From: Monosporascus cannonballus
Lineage: Eukaryota; Ascomycota; Sordariomycetes; Xylariales
NCBI GenBank assembly: GCA_004154925.1
Contig: QJNS01000101.1
Span: forward strand, 124,001 to 188,000
Direction of reading: 5' to 3'
DNA length: 64,000 nucleotides
Shown here: positions 36,301 through 49,007 of the stretch, piece by piece
How positions within the stretch are numbered: position 1 is the first letter of the stretch
How the letters are laid out: every line of letters begins with the position of its first letter
Program-made: the position numbers and the translations under genes
The notes under the pieces: model-generated
Seen by the model: the letters and a program-made list of their open reading frames with translations, nothing else
The model's database searches: none
Told to the model about the DNA's origin: nothing

Positions 36301-39135
36301 ATAATATAAAACTTTATTTAAGTTTAGAAAAAATCTTTTTTTATTCCGGCTTAACGATTAACTATTTATATTAGCTCTATAATATTTAAATTCTTAGTTT
36401 ATAATTTTCGAACCTAATCGTAAAACTATCGAGAAATCTTCATCTATAATATCGTTTCGTTTTTAGCCAGTTTTTTTGCCAAAAAATATAAAATATATTA
36501 ATTATAAATAATAATTTTAGTACCAATTTTATCTTTTTTAAATTTCTCGGAATTTTATCGCAATACGGTTATAATTTGCAGTTACCGTTATTTAATCGTT
36601 AATTGCATTATTGTTATAATTTACGTTTATATTATTATTCGCAAGTAATAAATTTAGCAGATATATAATTTCTTATCTTTTTTTTTTGAAAATCTTTTAT
36701 GATTATATTACGAAAGTTCTCCACTTTTTATACGGATAATAATTACGTAAATTTCTGCCACTTGAACTCTATCTAGGAATTTTGCAGTAAACGAATTTTA
36801 TGTTACTTTTATAAAGCCTTTTGCTTTTTTATAATGCTTTAAGTCGCGTTATATATCTGCGACCGTTTTTCGTATATTTTTCGACATATTATTCGTAAAT
36901 CCGAATTTTTTCGATAATGTAAAAATTACGTTTCTATATGCGATTTCTTTTAATATATAATTCGAGAGTTTAAATACTATATTTGCCGAATTAGCAGCAC
37001 CTAATCGATATTAGGTCTTAAAATCAAATTATGTAAAACGATAAATTTATCGGGCCAACTTCCCCTAATGGTTATGCGCCGGCGCCTTTATTATATTCTT
37101 TAGCATTATATAATCGATAAATATTAAAAAACCTTTTTTATACCTTTAAGATATTACGTTAATATTCCAGGCTTTTTATACTTATCAATAATTTTTATTA
37201 TCTTATAACTTATCGCTTTTTAATTAGATTTAACTTTTATAATTAATATACGATTAGGCGTTAATATTTTCAATTTTTTTTTAAAAAATATTCTTAATAC
37301 AACTTTTATTAAGATATATATTTTAATCCTGGCATTTTTAATATTATCGTAATATCGAAAAATGGTCGCCGACTAAAAATATTTTTTAATTTTCGGAACG
37401 CCCTTTTAACTTTTTGGAATTACCGAAATTTTGTTGTTTTATTTTTATCTTACGCTCTTTTTAAAAACTTAATAATAAGTTCGGTAATATACAAATAATA
37501 AGTAATAAATTTCCTATAAAAATTTGCGAATTCCAAAAATACTTAAATATTATAAATTAACTTTGGCTTTATCTATATTTCGATAATATCGATCCATCGA
37601 TAATTTATTTCCAAACTATCGATATTAATTATAAATTTTAGAAACTTTATTTGTTTTAAAAAAATTTGCATTTAAACGCTTTAGCAAACAATTAATACTA
37701 TAATAATCGTTCGTAAATTAATTAGAGATATTTCGTATGTTTTTTTTCGTTATCCGAATAAATATTTATATTATGTTAATATATTACGTATATATAATTA
37801 ATTAATCCAGTTAATATCTTATATATATAAGCCTAAAACGTAACTAACGTATTAATAAAGCTAAATAGCATAATCGTATATTTAAATTACTCGTATTACG
37901 TCCGAAAAACACTTTTTTACTGGTTATTTTATTAATTTTAATACAGTAATAAACGTCTTTAAAATTAATTTTCAAAAAGATTTTAATTAATTTTAGGCGA
38001 TCTATTATTTTTAAAATCAAGAGTAAAAAATATCGGTTTTTTATCGTTATCCGACTTAACCTTTTATAATTGACGCATAATCGGAAATTATCGTCCTTTT
38101 TAGGTATAAATAATACTAGTATCCTTACGTCCGTTTTCGAATAACGTATTCGGCCTACCTTTAAGTTTTTTCGGATATAGTTTTCGAATTTTCTTTTTAA
38201 ACTTCCGATATAAGGTAAATTAAGCCGAATAAGAGCGGTTTCCCTATAGTTAGATTTATTACATATTGTACTTCTAATAGCTAAAGTATTTTTTGGTTAT
38301 TTTTTCGAAATATATTCGCCGAAAATTCTCAAAGCATATAAAGAGGTCGATTATTTTTTATTTTTACTTTTTCTCGAATTCCGGAATATTTAATTCCTTA
38401 ATTAAACCTATTAAGTTGACGGTATAAATTTGCTTATCGAAAAACGTTAAATCTGCAATTTTTTATTTATCGACGTTTTGTAATAATCCGTATAACTATT
38501 AACATATAACTATATCTAGCAAAATCTTTAATTTATCCATTCCGAGTTTGGACAAAAGAAAATTGAGCGCTTTTTGATTACGGTATATTATAAAGTAAAT
38601 TTGTTTAAATTTTTATCTATTTTCCTTATTATTTATTATACTAATAGGAATTTCGTTAGGCTTATAACATTTAATATACGTATCGTTAGCGTCAATAAAG
38701 CTCGAAATATTTACGAAAATTAATTAAAGGATAAACTTTCTCGTTAATTTTTTACTTATAGTATATACCTATGTTTTAATATCTATATCCACTTATATTA
38801 CTATATCTCCCGTACTTTTTTTGATAAATACCTTCTTTTTAAAAAGCGATTTTATTTTGATCGTTTTGTAATTATTAGCCGAAATAAATTAAATTCATAC
38901 GTTTATTCCGGCTCTTTTTTGGGTTTATATTTAGGGATTAATCTGATTTATCGTTATATATTGTAACATTTTTTACGGCCTTCGAAGGTCGGTTTCCGTA
39001 TTTCTTTTAAGTTTATAATTTGTGTTTTTATGGCCTATTTTCCCATAGTTATAATACTTAAATAAGCCCTTATAAAAATCAGAGATATTAGGTCGTACGG
39101 ATTTATTCCAATCGGAATTAAATCGGCAATTATCT

Positions 39136-39342
39136 TGTAAGATAATAAATAGCTGTGAGCTAGGATAAGGTGATCTCCGACCAGTCGTAGAGCAGATTCC
39201 AAGAAGTGAATATATTAGGTTACTTTTATCTGGCGTTTTCCACTAGCTGCTAGATAGTAGATTTATACTAGTAAGTAGATCGGTGGCTGATCGGTAGCTG
39301 GTCGGCTACTAGCCTTATTTTTATAGAAGCTGTATTCTCACA
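39136..39342. repeat. LTR copy 3, inner pair
   Basis: The best-preserved LTR: 207 bp starting TGTAAGATAATAAATAGC and ending GCTGTATTCTCACA, with canonical TG...CA ends. It partners the 33172 copy. Confidence 0.75.
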
Positions 39343-40224
39343 GTATTAAACATAAACTCCTTAACGAAAATGAAGAAAAAGCGCGAATACTTATAAAAAG
39401 AATAGCGCGAAATAAAAAACAGTTTAATAAAGTTTTTTAGTCGTTTAAAACGTTTGTATTTCTAGCAAAACATTTTATAAAAAAAGGTTTTTGCTATTTT
39501 AAAAAAAGGTTATAAAAGAAATTAACTGAAAAATAAAAAAAATAGAAAAAAATAACGTCGTATAAAAACAGAATAAATAGAGCTTATTTCTGAAATAAAC
39601 GTTATTATAAAAGCGTTTACTTTTTTTGACTAAAACGCTATAAGATTAAATTTAAATAGGAAACCTTTATTACTTACGACCTTAGCCGTGTTGAAGACGG
39701 TCGGTCGAGATTTCGGCGATAAAACGTTTTAATTAGATTTATTACATTCGTTAAGTAATTAAGTGATTTTTAAGTATTTTTTTTTCGTATAAGTATCTTT
39801 TTTGCTTAATTAAATATTGGATTTTGTTTTTGATTATTTTAAAGTCCAATATTTTCTCGATTTCGTATTTGTCGTTATTATCTTTTTAAATTTTTAATTT
39901 TGTTTTTAAAAAAAGTTTTTTTTATATTTGTTTAAACAGGAAAATATGAAAAACAAAACATGTTTTTATACTTTTATATAACGATAATTAATAATTAGTT
40001 TTGGGAATAATTTCGTAAATTTTAAACGGATTAAGTTTTTTAAATTAAATTTATTATTAAACTTTTTTAATTTTAATTTTTTAAAATATTTAAAATTACG
40101 GTTTGTTTTTAGCGTAATAAATAAACCTTATTGTTTTCAATAAAATCAATCCTTTGATTTTTATAATAATATTAGGTTATTTTTTATTAAAGAAATTTTA
40201 ATTCGGTTTTAAAATAAGTTTAAA
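39343..40224. mobile_element. putative right internal remnant of the outer LTR element
   Basis: 882 bp between LTR copies 3 and 4. The part just left of LTR 4 (atattaggttattttttatt) resembles the same position in the inner element (atattaggtcgtacggattt), in line with an internal end of a related element. The rest does not obviously match the inner element. It contains a less mutated patch (cttagccgtgttgaagacgg) near 39685. Confidence 0.4.
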
Positions 40225-40419
40225 TATAAGGTAATAAATAGCTAAGAGCTAGAGTGAGATAACCCCTAACCAGTCGCAGAACGTATTTCAAGAAGTGAAT
40301 ATATTAGGTTACTTCTATCTAGCGTTTCTTACTAGCTGCTAGATAGTTATTTGTACTGGCGCGTAGCTTTATAGCTAGTCGGATATCAGCCGCAGCTCCA
40401 TAAAAGCTGTATTCTCACA
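40225..40419. repeat. LTR copy 4, outer pair
   Basis: 195 bp, tataaggtaataaatagc to gctgtattctcaca. It has the same length and the same internal variant (cgtagctttatagctagtcg) as copy 1 at 31211-31405. Confidence 0.65.
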
Positions 40420-41550
40420 TTAAATTATTTCGATTTTTGTTATTAGTATTTTTGTTTTTAAAGTAATTATCGTAATTTTTAAAACTTTAATTAGTAATTA
40501 TTTTGCTTTTTAATTTTTTGCGTTATAATCGTATATAATAATATAAAAAATGCTTATATTTTATTAATCAACGTATTAAAGGTATTAATAGTATTGATAA
40601 ATGTTTTATTTAATTATTTTGTTCATAATTTATATAATTTCGAGAATATTGGTTTAAAATTTAGCTAAATCGTTTTATTTAGTCGTTTATTTAAGGGTTA
40701 TATATTGTTAAAAATTTAAATTTAGTACTTATTTAAAAAATTAGTATCAAATTTGAAAATAAAAAGTTTATCTTCATCGAAAATAATATTTTTAAAATGT
40801 TATATTTGTCGAAATAAGTTTTGATAAAAATATAAGTTAGTTATTTTGCCGTTATATTTTTTTCGAAACGCAAAATATATCTATATTTAATAAATTTATT
40901 AATAATTACTTATATTTTATCTTATTCGATTTTAATAAACAAGATTTTTTGATAAAAATAAATTAATAATAAAGTTTTAAATTATAGTATTATATACCTT
41001 ATTAAAAATATTAATAGATTATGATACCACGTAAGTTTTATAACGTATTATTTTAGATTTATTATAAATATTATAATTTTTAATATTTCTAAAACGTGTT
41101 TTTATAGAATTTTATTACGAATTATTTCTGTTAATTTTTAGGAATATAGATTTTGTCGCTGTATAATAGCTAGTTTTTTAATTATATATTTAATTATACG
41201 ACTTTTTTTATTTTTTCGTATTATAATAATTGAAAAACTGTATTAATACGTTAAAAATAAAATATTTTAATATTTTATGTATTTAAATAATATTGTTTTT
41301 CTTATATCGTAATAATTATATATTTTTGGAAAGTTTTAAAATTATACTTGTTTTTAAAATTAACAATATTTATTGAAATATATATTATTTTTATCATAAT
41401 ATATTTTAAAGTTAAATATTAACGAAAAACTTATTTAAGTTTTATATAATCTCTTTAATTTTTACGTTTTTATAAATTAAGCAAAGTTTTTATAATTAAA
41501 AGATATATTAATAATTTTTTATAATTTTTTATTATAAACAAATAACGGAC
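40420..41550. other. AT-rich DNA without recognised content
   Basis: RIP-like composition. No coding relic, LTR or inverted repeat was recognised between the outer LTR and the Fot1-type element. Confidence 0.4.
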
Positions 41551-43406
41551 TACACCAGTGAGCTAGACTTACAAATAAGCTGAACACTTTCTTTTAACAA
41601 TTTTACTATCTGACTTCAATTACTTATTTCTTAATATCCACGATATGGAACGGCTTACAAAAGAATCGAAAATAAACCTAGCCGTTTAAGCTAAAAAAAT
41701 AACCCGAAAATTAATTATAAAAAGTTTTATTCTATTTATAATATCTTATATTTCATCTTAGAAATGCGATATAACGATATACGCGTCCGAGTTGATATTT
41801 TCCTTTCTTTATAAAAACTAACGCCGATCGAAAAGAAATCGATCGTCGAATAAATCCTTAATCTAGATATACGAACGTTTTTTATTCGGCGTTAATACGT
41901 TAAAGATATAGCGAATTTGTTATTTGTATAATGCGTTACGGGACGTATCGAGGTTAGCTAGACATCTAACTTTGTTAAACGGCAAAAAAACCTCGAAAAG
42001 TATTTAAATCGAAAGATAAATTACCAAAAAGCTTTATATAAAAATCAAGAAATATTTCGGAAATAATTTAAGCTTATCCGAGTTATAATTGCAAAATACA
42101 ATATTGTAAAGAAGAAGATTTATATCTTCGATAAAACGGAATTTTTAATACGGTTTTTTATGGCAATAAATATGGTTATTATTAACGTTAAAAGGTGTAA
42201 AAGATTTCGATTAGCTCAGTAAGAAAATCGGAAATAGTTTACGGTAATATAAACCTTTAATTTTTAAGGCTGGACTTTATCCTTATTTATTATCCTTGCC
42301 GAGAAAAACTACTTTTTTCGCTAGTTCGCCGATAACTCACTTTTATCCGACTGGAAATTTACTATAAGCGAAAACGGCTAGATAATAAATAAACTGGGTT
42401 TAGAATAAATTAACCATTTCGACAAATATATTAAAACGCGTATTAAAAGTTCGAAACGTTTTTTTGTTTTCGACGGTTACGAAAGCCATTATTCGATCGA
42501 ATTCGAAAAATACTGCCAAATTAATAATATCATTATATTTTATATATCTGCTTATTTTTTTATCGGTTCCAACTTTTCGACGTATCCTGTTTTTCTATAT
42601 TAAAAAGCGTATATTCGCTTTATATCGAAAGTTTTATGCGGCAGTACGTTATCTATATTGCCAAAGAAAATTTTATCGCCGGCTTTCGCAATACGTTTAA
42701 AGTTATTATAACGACCGACAATATTAAATCCGGATTTGCAAAAGCGGGATTTATTCTATTTAATTCTAATTGCGTCTTTTTTCAATTAAAAGTTTTAATT
42801 ATATCTATATCGACCGTTTCGCCCTTTACCTTTATTAATTTCGTTATTTTCTTATTTGCGAAAACTTTTAAAAATATTATTAAAGCGATTTGACGAGAAC
42901 GTTATTTATAAAGAAAAATAAAAAATTACTAAAGTAATTCACCAATAAAAATAATTAACTTAGTTAATCTTTTAATAAAAAATAACCTAATGCTTTTATA
43001 CGAAATCGCTTTTTTTAAAAGAAAAATAATTACTTTTGCAAAACGAATTATGTCCTTAGTAAACGCCGAAAAACTAAAAACATACGTTTTTAAAAAGGAA
43101 AAATACTTACTATAAGAGAGGCATAAGTTTTTACAGCTACGAAAGGAGATAGTAGTAAATAATTATAGCTAACAGTAGCTGAAGATAATTATCGCAAAAG
43201 AGTTCAGGCGAAAAAACGAAAATGTGGCATTTGCGACAAGTCCGAATATAATGCGCGTACTTATAAAAAAGCTGTAAATACGTTTAGCGATAAAGAATCC
43301 GATTAATTTGAATTAATTTATTACGTTATGGTTATTTTATTTGAATTTGTTGTTACGAAGTGCTAAAAAGTGTCCAGCTTATTTGTGTGTCCAGCTCACT
43401 TGTGTA
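41551..43406 (+). mobile_element. Fot1/pogo-type (Tc1-mariner superfamily) DNA transposon, RIP-dead
   Basis: Inverted repeats of about 42 bp flank it. The left end (from about 41549: actacaccagtgagctagac, then ataagctgaacacttt) matches the reverse complement of the right end (to about 43408: aaagtgtccagctt, then gtccagctcacttgtgtagt). TA dinucleotides at both edges fit the TA target duplication. Plus-strand remnants of a DDE transposase lie between about 41640 and 42890: MERLTKESKINLAVQA at the N-terminus, NHFDKYIKTR, a VFDGYESHYSIEFEKYC block (the family has LDGH.SH), and FAKAGFILFN (family GF..AGL.P). Many in-frame stops make it inactive. Two short frames (42464-42700 and 42636-42893) are fragments of this gene. 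Confidence 0.82.
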
Positions 43407-46400
43407 GTACGTTATTTAAATTTCGTATTTCGTAACGTTTTAAAATAATGAGTTATTAGGTACTGTTTTTAATTGTTGGAATATAACGCTTAAGACGTAA
43501 TTTAAGGCGTTAATTTTTAAACTTTTTCTTTTGTCGACATTAAATAATTTTATTATCGGTATATTAGTTATTTCGTTTTTAATTTATTAAAAGATTTTTT
43601 TTATTTTTTTTTAAAAAAATTGAAATTTTTATAATATATTTCTTAACAATAAGTTTTATTAGCAATTTAATTATGTTTTCGTATTTTTTACTCAAGTTAT
43701 GTATATAATTGATCAATTTTAAAATTTATCAAATATTTATAATGTTTATTTTATTTAAAATAGGCCAGTTTTTTATTATTTTTAACATAAAATTTTAAAT
43801 TTAAATTTAATCGAAAATACAAATAAATTTTAAAAAAATCTAGTTTTTAAATATGCTATATATTTTCTTCACTATGTTAATTCGAATATTTATATTATTT
43901 AAAGTTTCGAATATTCGAATAATTTACATTTTATACCTTTTAAAACTTTTAAATAAATAAGTATATCGTTAAGTTATTTAAATATAAAGTTAGTTAAAAA
44001 TTTCTTCAAACTATATATAATTAATTATCGGAAATTTATAAAGATATTAATAAATTTTATAGATGTAATTCGATATTTATAATATTCGTATGTTATTTTA
44101 AAACGGTTTTTATCTTTTTTCTTTAATTATTCAAATACGATAATAGTCGTTTTAAAGGTTAAATACGGTAAATTATTTTGCTTTATTAACGTTTTCTTTT
44201 AACTTATTTATAAAAGTTAAAAGGTATTTGAATTTAATAATAGTATTGTTTAATTATTTGTAATTAATTATATACCGATAAATAAGGTTTTAATTTCAAT
44301 CAATTTTTTGCTTATTATTTTTAATTTTAGATCTTATAAATACTACGTAACTTACTAGAAATTTAAAAACTTAAATATGTTTTTTCAAGTTTAATTATAT
44401 GCTTTTTATAAGGCCTTTAATATTTCTCAATTTATATAATAAGTTTTATAAAAATTAAAATAATATTTTTAAATAAATATCTAATAATTCTAATAATCGC
44501 ATAATAATAACATATAATTCTTCTTCTTTTTAAATAGTTTTTTAAATTTACAGTATGTAGAAAAGAAAATAATCATAATTTAATTCTAGATTTGCATTTT
44601 TTTAAAATTATACAACAGATTTTATAAAAAAACCTTACATATTAGTTTATAATTCTAGAAAAATATATGGTTTTTTTACTTAATCCGTAAATTACTATAA
44701 CGAAATTAAGATATTTTTAAAATAATATAGTATTTTGAAATATTTTTTATATTTAGCGAACGTTATTTTTAATATTTTTAAATTTAAACGAAATTGTTTT
44801 AATTTTTTTAAATACTTATTTATTTCCTTATTTAAATAGGCCCTCTTTTATTATAAGCAATTTATAAAACATTAATTTATATTTCTACAAATTCTAGTTT
44901 TTTGTTATTATTAGAAAAATAAAATTATTTTTCGTTTCTAAGTCGATTATCGCTTTAAACGATTATCGCTTTAAACGTTTAATTTTTGTACTAAAATAAT
45001 CTTAATTTGATTACGTATATCTTTTTTTTACTTTATATTAAGTTTTGTATTTGTTACCTTTTTAATATCTTAATATGGAAGGCCTTCGGTATTTTTTAAC
45101 TTATATAATTTGTTTACAAATTAGCGTCTTTATTTTAAAGTTCTTTTAGTAGCATACTTAAAACAATAATTATCCATATATTTGTATTATTTTTGAGCCA
45201 ATTAATATCCGAAAACAACGGTGTTTTTAGTGCGTTCTTTGGTTTTATATTCTCTGGATTATAGGATTAAAAATGTAAATTTTAAAAAGCCTGCTCCTAT
45301 ATTTGAAAATTTATATTGAATATAAAGTATCGAGAAATAATATAAACATCTTTACAACATAGCTTTTTAACTGTATTTTAATTCGAAGTATAAATAATAA
45401 AACCATAAATATTCTAGCTATTAGAGCGTTTTAATATATTTGTATTCGTCGTTAAGTTCTGTAAAGGTTTTTTTTATTTTTTAAACTAATAATTATTATT
45501 TTCTTTAGTTTTAATATAAATGAAATAGTCGTTAACGTAACAGGTTAAAAATATAATAAATTGTGAAAATCGATTCAGAGTTTTTTTAAAATATACTATA
45601 TATTTAAAATGTTTAGAAAACTTTAAAAATTATTATTTATATTTATTAGTATTTTAGTGTAAATTATAGTTATATATATATATTTTATATTTTTAAATAT
45701 GGAAATAACAAAGATATTTTAGCTTTATAGCTATTTTAAAAGCCGTTTGTTCTAAATAATATTTGTAAGCGTTAACCTTTAAATCCTAGTATATCGAATA
45801 ATTTTCGTACTTTGAAATATTGTTTTGGATTTAGATAGTTGTAATAACAATAAATTTTGGCTAGAAAGAAATCGAATTAACTTTTTTCTTTTTCTTTTCT
45901 GCCTTATTTTCTGTTTTTTGTTTAGCTATTTTAATTTTTTTCTAGGACTAAGAATTTCTTTCTTTTCTAGAATTTTTTTAAGTAAGGAACGATATCTATT
46001 TTTGAAATACTTTTTTCGTTATAATTAAAACTTTTAATATTAAATTTATTTTTATTACGTTTTCGCAATAATATTTGCTTTTTTAAGGTTTATTCTTATT
46101 CTTTTTAATTCAGTTATTAAAGTTATTATAGTTATTTCGTTTACTGGTCTTTTTTTTAAAAATATCGATTAAAAATGAGTTTATTGGCGATAATAACCTT
46201 ATTAGTATATTTTATAAAAGGTTTTATTTTTAAGTTTTATATATAATTCGTTTTTAACTTAAAGCTTTGAGTTATTATAATAAGAATAAAATAATACATT
46301 TTTAGTAAGTTTTAAATTACCGCTAAACGATTAAACTTAATCGTATACTTAAATACTAATTTGATTTAACGGAAAAAAATAAAGTTATTTAATCGCGTAT

Positions 46401-47127
46401 TATTTTTTATTTAGATTTTTAAAAAACGTTTGCATTTTTTTCGATATACTAATATTTGCTAAAAATGTAATTTATTAATTTCGAAAAATCGTTAAGGTAA
46501 TTTTGCAGATAATTTTTTATAATAGATTCGAACTATAAAACATTTTTTTCGATAAGTAGTTATAAAGTAACCATTACTTTTTAATAAAATTTCGTTAAAG
46601 AACTTTTATAAAACTTTAAATAGGGTTTAGCCTGGATTAAAAATCTTTTTACATTTGTAAATTTATTATAAAGTTTCAGAGAAATTAGCTTATAGCCTTT
46701 AACGTCTAGCATCTTATAGTAATTAAGAAAGAAAATAGTGCTTTTTGTAACTGGTTGGCAATAAATAACTGCAGGATTAAAGCTTTTTATTATCGAGCAT
46801 ACTTGACATATTTCACCTTTAGGGCCCGGACTTCTGTTGTTAAAATATATAATTTTTCGTCGAGCATACGTTTTTTTTCTTTATTCTTTTGTTAAGTTCC
46901 ATACTTTTCCTCCTTTTTTTCTTCCTCAGCTTTAGATCTTTCAACTTCCGTGATGTCTTATAGGGGTAGGTTGTTGCTGAGAGGGAAAAGGGCCTCCTTG
47001 GGATCGGGTGGTACTGTCTGTCTTCTAAACGTCGTTCTGTGCTATTGTTTGCACTGAGTTTAGGAGAATTCATATCTTAACTGGACGATAAATTATTCGT
47101 CGGCTATTAATTAAGGAGCTATCAAAA
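43407..47127 (-). mobile_element. LTR retrotransposon remnant with Gag region, minus strand
   Basis: A Gag-like frame starts at about 47073 on the minus strand (MNSPKLSANNSTERRLEDRQ). Below it, minus-strand translation gives Gag-core pieces: LYNKFTNVKRFLIQAKPYLK, then FESIIKNYLQNYLNDFSKL, between about 46770 and 46450. The 'fkgflxqaxxyl' and 'yl.df..l' pattern is that of Ty3-type capsid. Below about 46000 the sequence is too degraded to name pol domains safely. A polymerase-like patch (CYVNDYF, near 45540) is possible. The partner LTR on the left was not found and the element may be truncated near 43400. Confidence 0.5.
46840..47090. other. lightly mutated patch inside the RIP block
   Basis: About 200 bp near 46890-47075 keep a normal base mix (for example gaaaagggcctccttgggat) while the DNA on both sides is almost pure A/T. 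It carries the start of the Gag frame. Confidence 0.6.
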
Positions 47128-47518
47128 TGTAACGAACCTGTTATATATCTACTTGGAGGTATAAGTAGTATCCGAAATAGAGTTTTGATTTGCAGATAAT
47201 AATAAGGCGAAGAATAACTTAGAATTTTATTCGTTAAAAAGATTTGCGAACTTTTCTCTTCATTAAAAATATTGCTTTTAATTAAAGCCTCAAATTAATA
47301 ATTACGAAACGAAATAAAATAGGTAATTATTTATATAAAAATTAATTTATTATATATGTTAATTTTTTAAGTAAGTGTATCGTAAATCTGTTTAATCTAT
47401 GTAAATTAATTAATTTACCAGATTACTTAAATCATATCAAGTTAGGCCAAAAACTCTTATTCAGAGTTTAGCCGCAGCAGATCCGCGCTAGATCTTGAAG
47501 ATAAATATCTTTAAAACA
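47128..47518. repeat. candidate LTR of the Gag-bearing element
   Basis: A 391-bp segment with TGTAAC...AAAACA ends placed about 55 bp before the Gag start on the minus strand, the expected position of the 5' LTR and primer site. No second copy was identified, so the boundaries are tentative. Confidence 0.3.
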
Positions 47519-49007
47519 GAAACCCCTGTTCTTATAACAATTAATAGCTATATAATAATATTATAATATATATATATATATATTACTAAAAATAAACTTC
47601 TTATATAATATTAATAAATTTTTCGAATATTATTTAATACAAATAAATATGTTTATAAAAAGATTTAACCTTTATTTATAACATATTATATGGCTTTATT
47701 GTTAATATATACTATATTACGTTTTTTCTAAAATTTAATAACAGTATACTTTTATAAAGTATTAACGCCCTTTATATATATTATTAAATCTATTTATATA
47801 TATATAAGAACATCTTTAGTATATATTTTATAACCTTTTTTAAAATTATAAAATATTGATTTGCATATATAATATTTAATTTATTAAAACGTTAATTACT
47901 ATTAAAACTATTAACAATATTTTAAGAATTTATTATTAATTAATCAAAAAAATATTTTTTAAATTTTAACTTTATATTAACTGTTATATAATACTTTTAT
48001 ATACTTAAAATGCGAAATATAAATTAATAAATATACTATGACATTAAACAACGTTATCAGCATTAATATATAGAAATTAATATAATTATAAATCCGGTCG
48101 AAATTAATTTATAACATTTTATTTCACTTTATTATAAATATATTTTATTTGACAAACTTTGAAATTATTTTATAAATATATTATTTTTTACAATACTAAT
48201 ACATTTTATTTATATTATTAAACTTATTAAAATTCGTTAAATAATATCGCTAGTATATATTTTATGACGTTATATATACAATTTTTACACATGATATTTT
48301 AATATATCAATATATAATATATAACGTATTAGTATATTTCTTAGTATTGAAGTCATAAAATATATTTTTACGATTTATTTTCAATATTAATATTACAACA
48401 ATATTGTTAATTTTTATAGTTCTTTTTTTAAAAGTTCAGATTTATATTAATACTAGAATAATAAACCATTATAATATTAATAAGCTTTACTGGTATTAAA
48501 AGTTGCAAATTAATATAATTATATATTCGATCAAAATTAATATCTAACGTACTATTTCGTTTTATTATTAATATTTTTTAAATTAATAAAGTTTCGAACT
48601 ATTTAATAATAATTTAAATTTATAAAATATTATGGCTATTTATTTATATAATTAAATTTATTAATATTTGTGTAAAAACTTCGTATGTATTTATTTAGCA
48701 ACTTTAATTTTGATTTTATATATTAATTAAAACATTAAAACCCAATATATTTTGTGCTTTTTATTAATATATATTTTAAAGTTTTATACTAATACTAATA
48801 CCATTTAACATATATTAACTTATATTAATATTGTTTTAATACCGCTAATACTTTGTTAATAATGTGTAGATTCACTCTATTTTTAAAATAACCGGTTTAA
48901 AAACTATTCAACTTTATGCAATCAACCGCAACGGCAGCGCCATGATAATTAAAACCCACTATCCCTAATAGAACTTTATTAGCTGTAAGTGGCGCCGAAA
49001 TCCCACC
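47519..49007. repeat. AT-rich repeats up to the block edge
   Basis: A segment near 48075-48180 (aaattaatataattataaat then aaattaatttataacattttatttc) recurs diverged near 48510-48610 (aaattaatataattatatat then aaattaatatctaacgtactatttc), about 435 bp apart. It is a RIP-mutated direct duplication with no coding relic. Normal composition returns at about 48900. Confidence 0.4.

Larger units (their letters stand above)
33172..39342 (-). mobile_element. Ty3/gypsy LTR retrotransposon, RIP-dead, about 6.2 kb
   Basis: Bounded by LTRs at 33172-33377 and 39136-39342. Minus-strand translation of about 37850-38200 gives reverse transcriptase pieces (IPKKDDNFRLCVNY, then SRITIKNRY and INFKDVYYCIKI). Minus-strand about 35830-36060 gives the integrase core (DFITRFSKS then VILVIVDRFTK). 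Reverse transcriptase precedes integrase in transcript order, the Ty3 arrangement. No frame is open over more than a short stretch, and stops replace expected Gln and Trp codons. Gag should lie between about 38300 and 39130 but was not clearly recognised. Confidence 0.75.
28891..48900. other. RIP-mutated AT-rich block 1
   Basis: About 20 kb of extremely AT-rich DNA dominated by TpA, AATTA and TTAAT words, with few CpA/TpG dinucleotides and almost no long open frames. Recognisable transposon proteins inside it are full of stops at former Gln, Trp and Arg codons. In Pezizomycotina this is the product of repeat-induced point mutation acting on repeats. No intact gene is seen in the block. Confidence 0.85.

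Noticed and set aside
45500..45600. Ty1/copia reverse transcriptase motif (YVDD-like) on the minus strand
   Set aside because: One short CYVNDYF match in AT-rich DNA, with no convincing flanking motifs; the Gag region looks Ty3-like instead.
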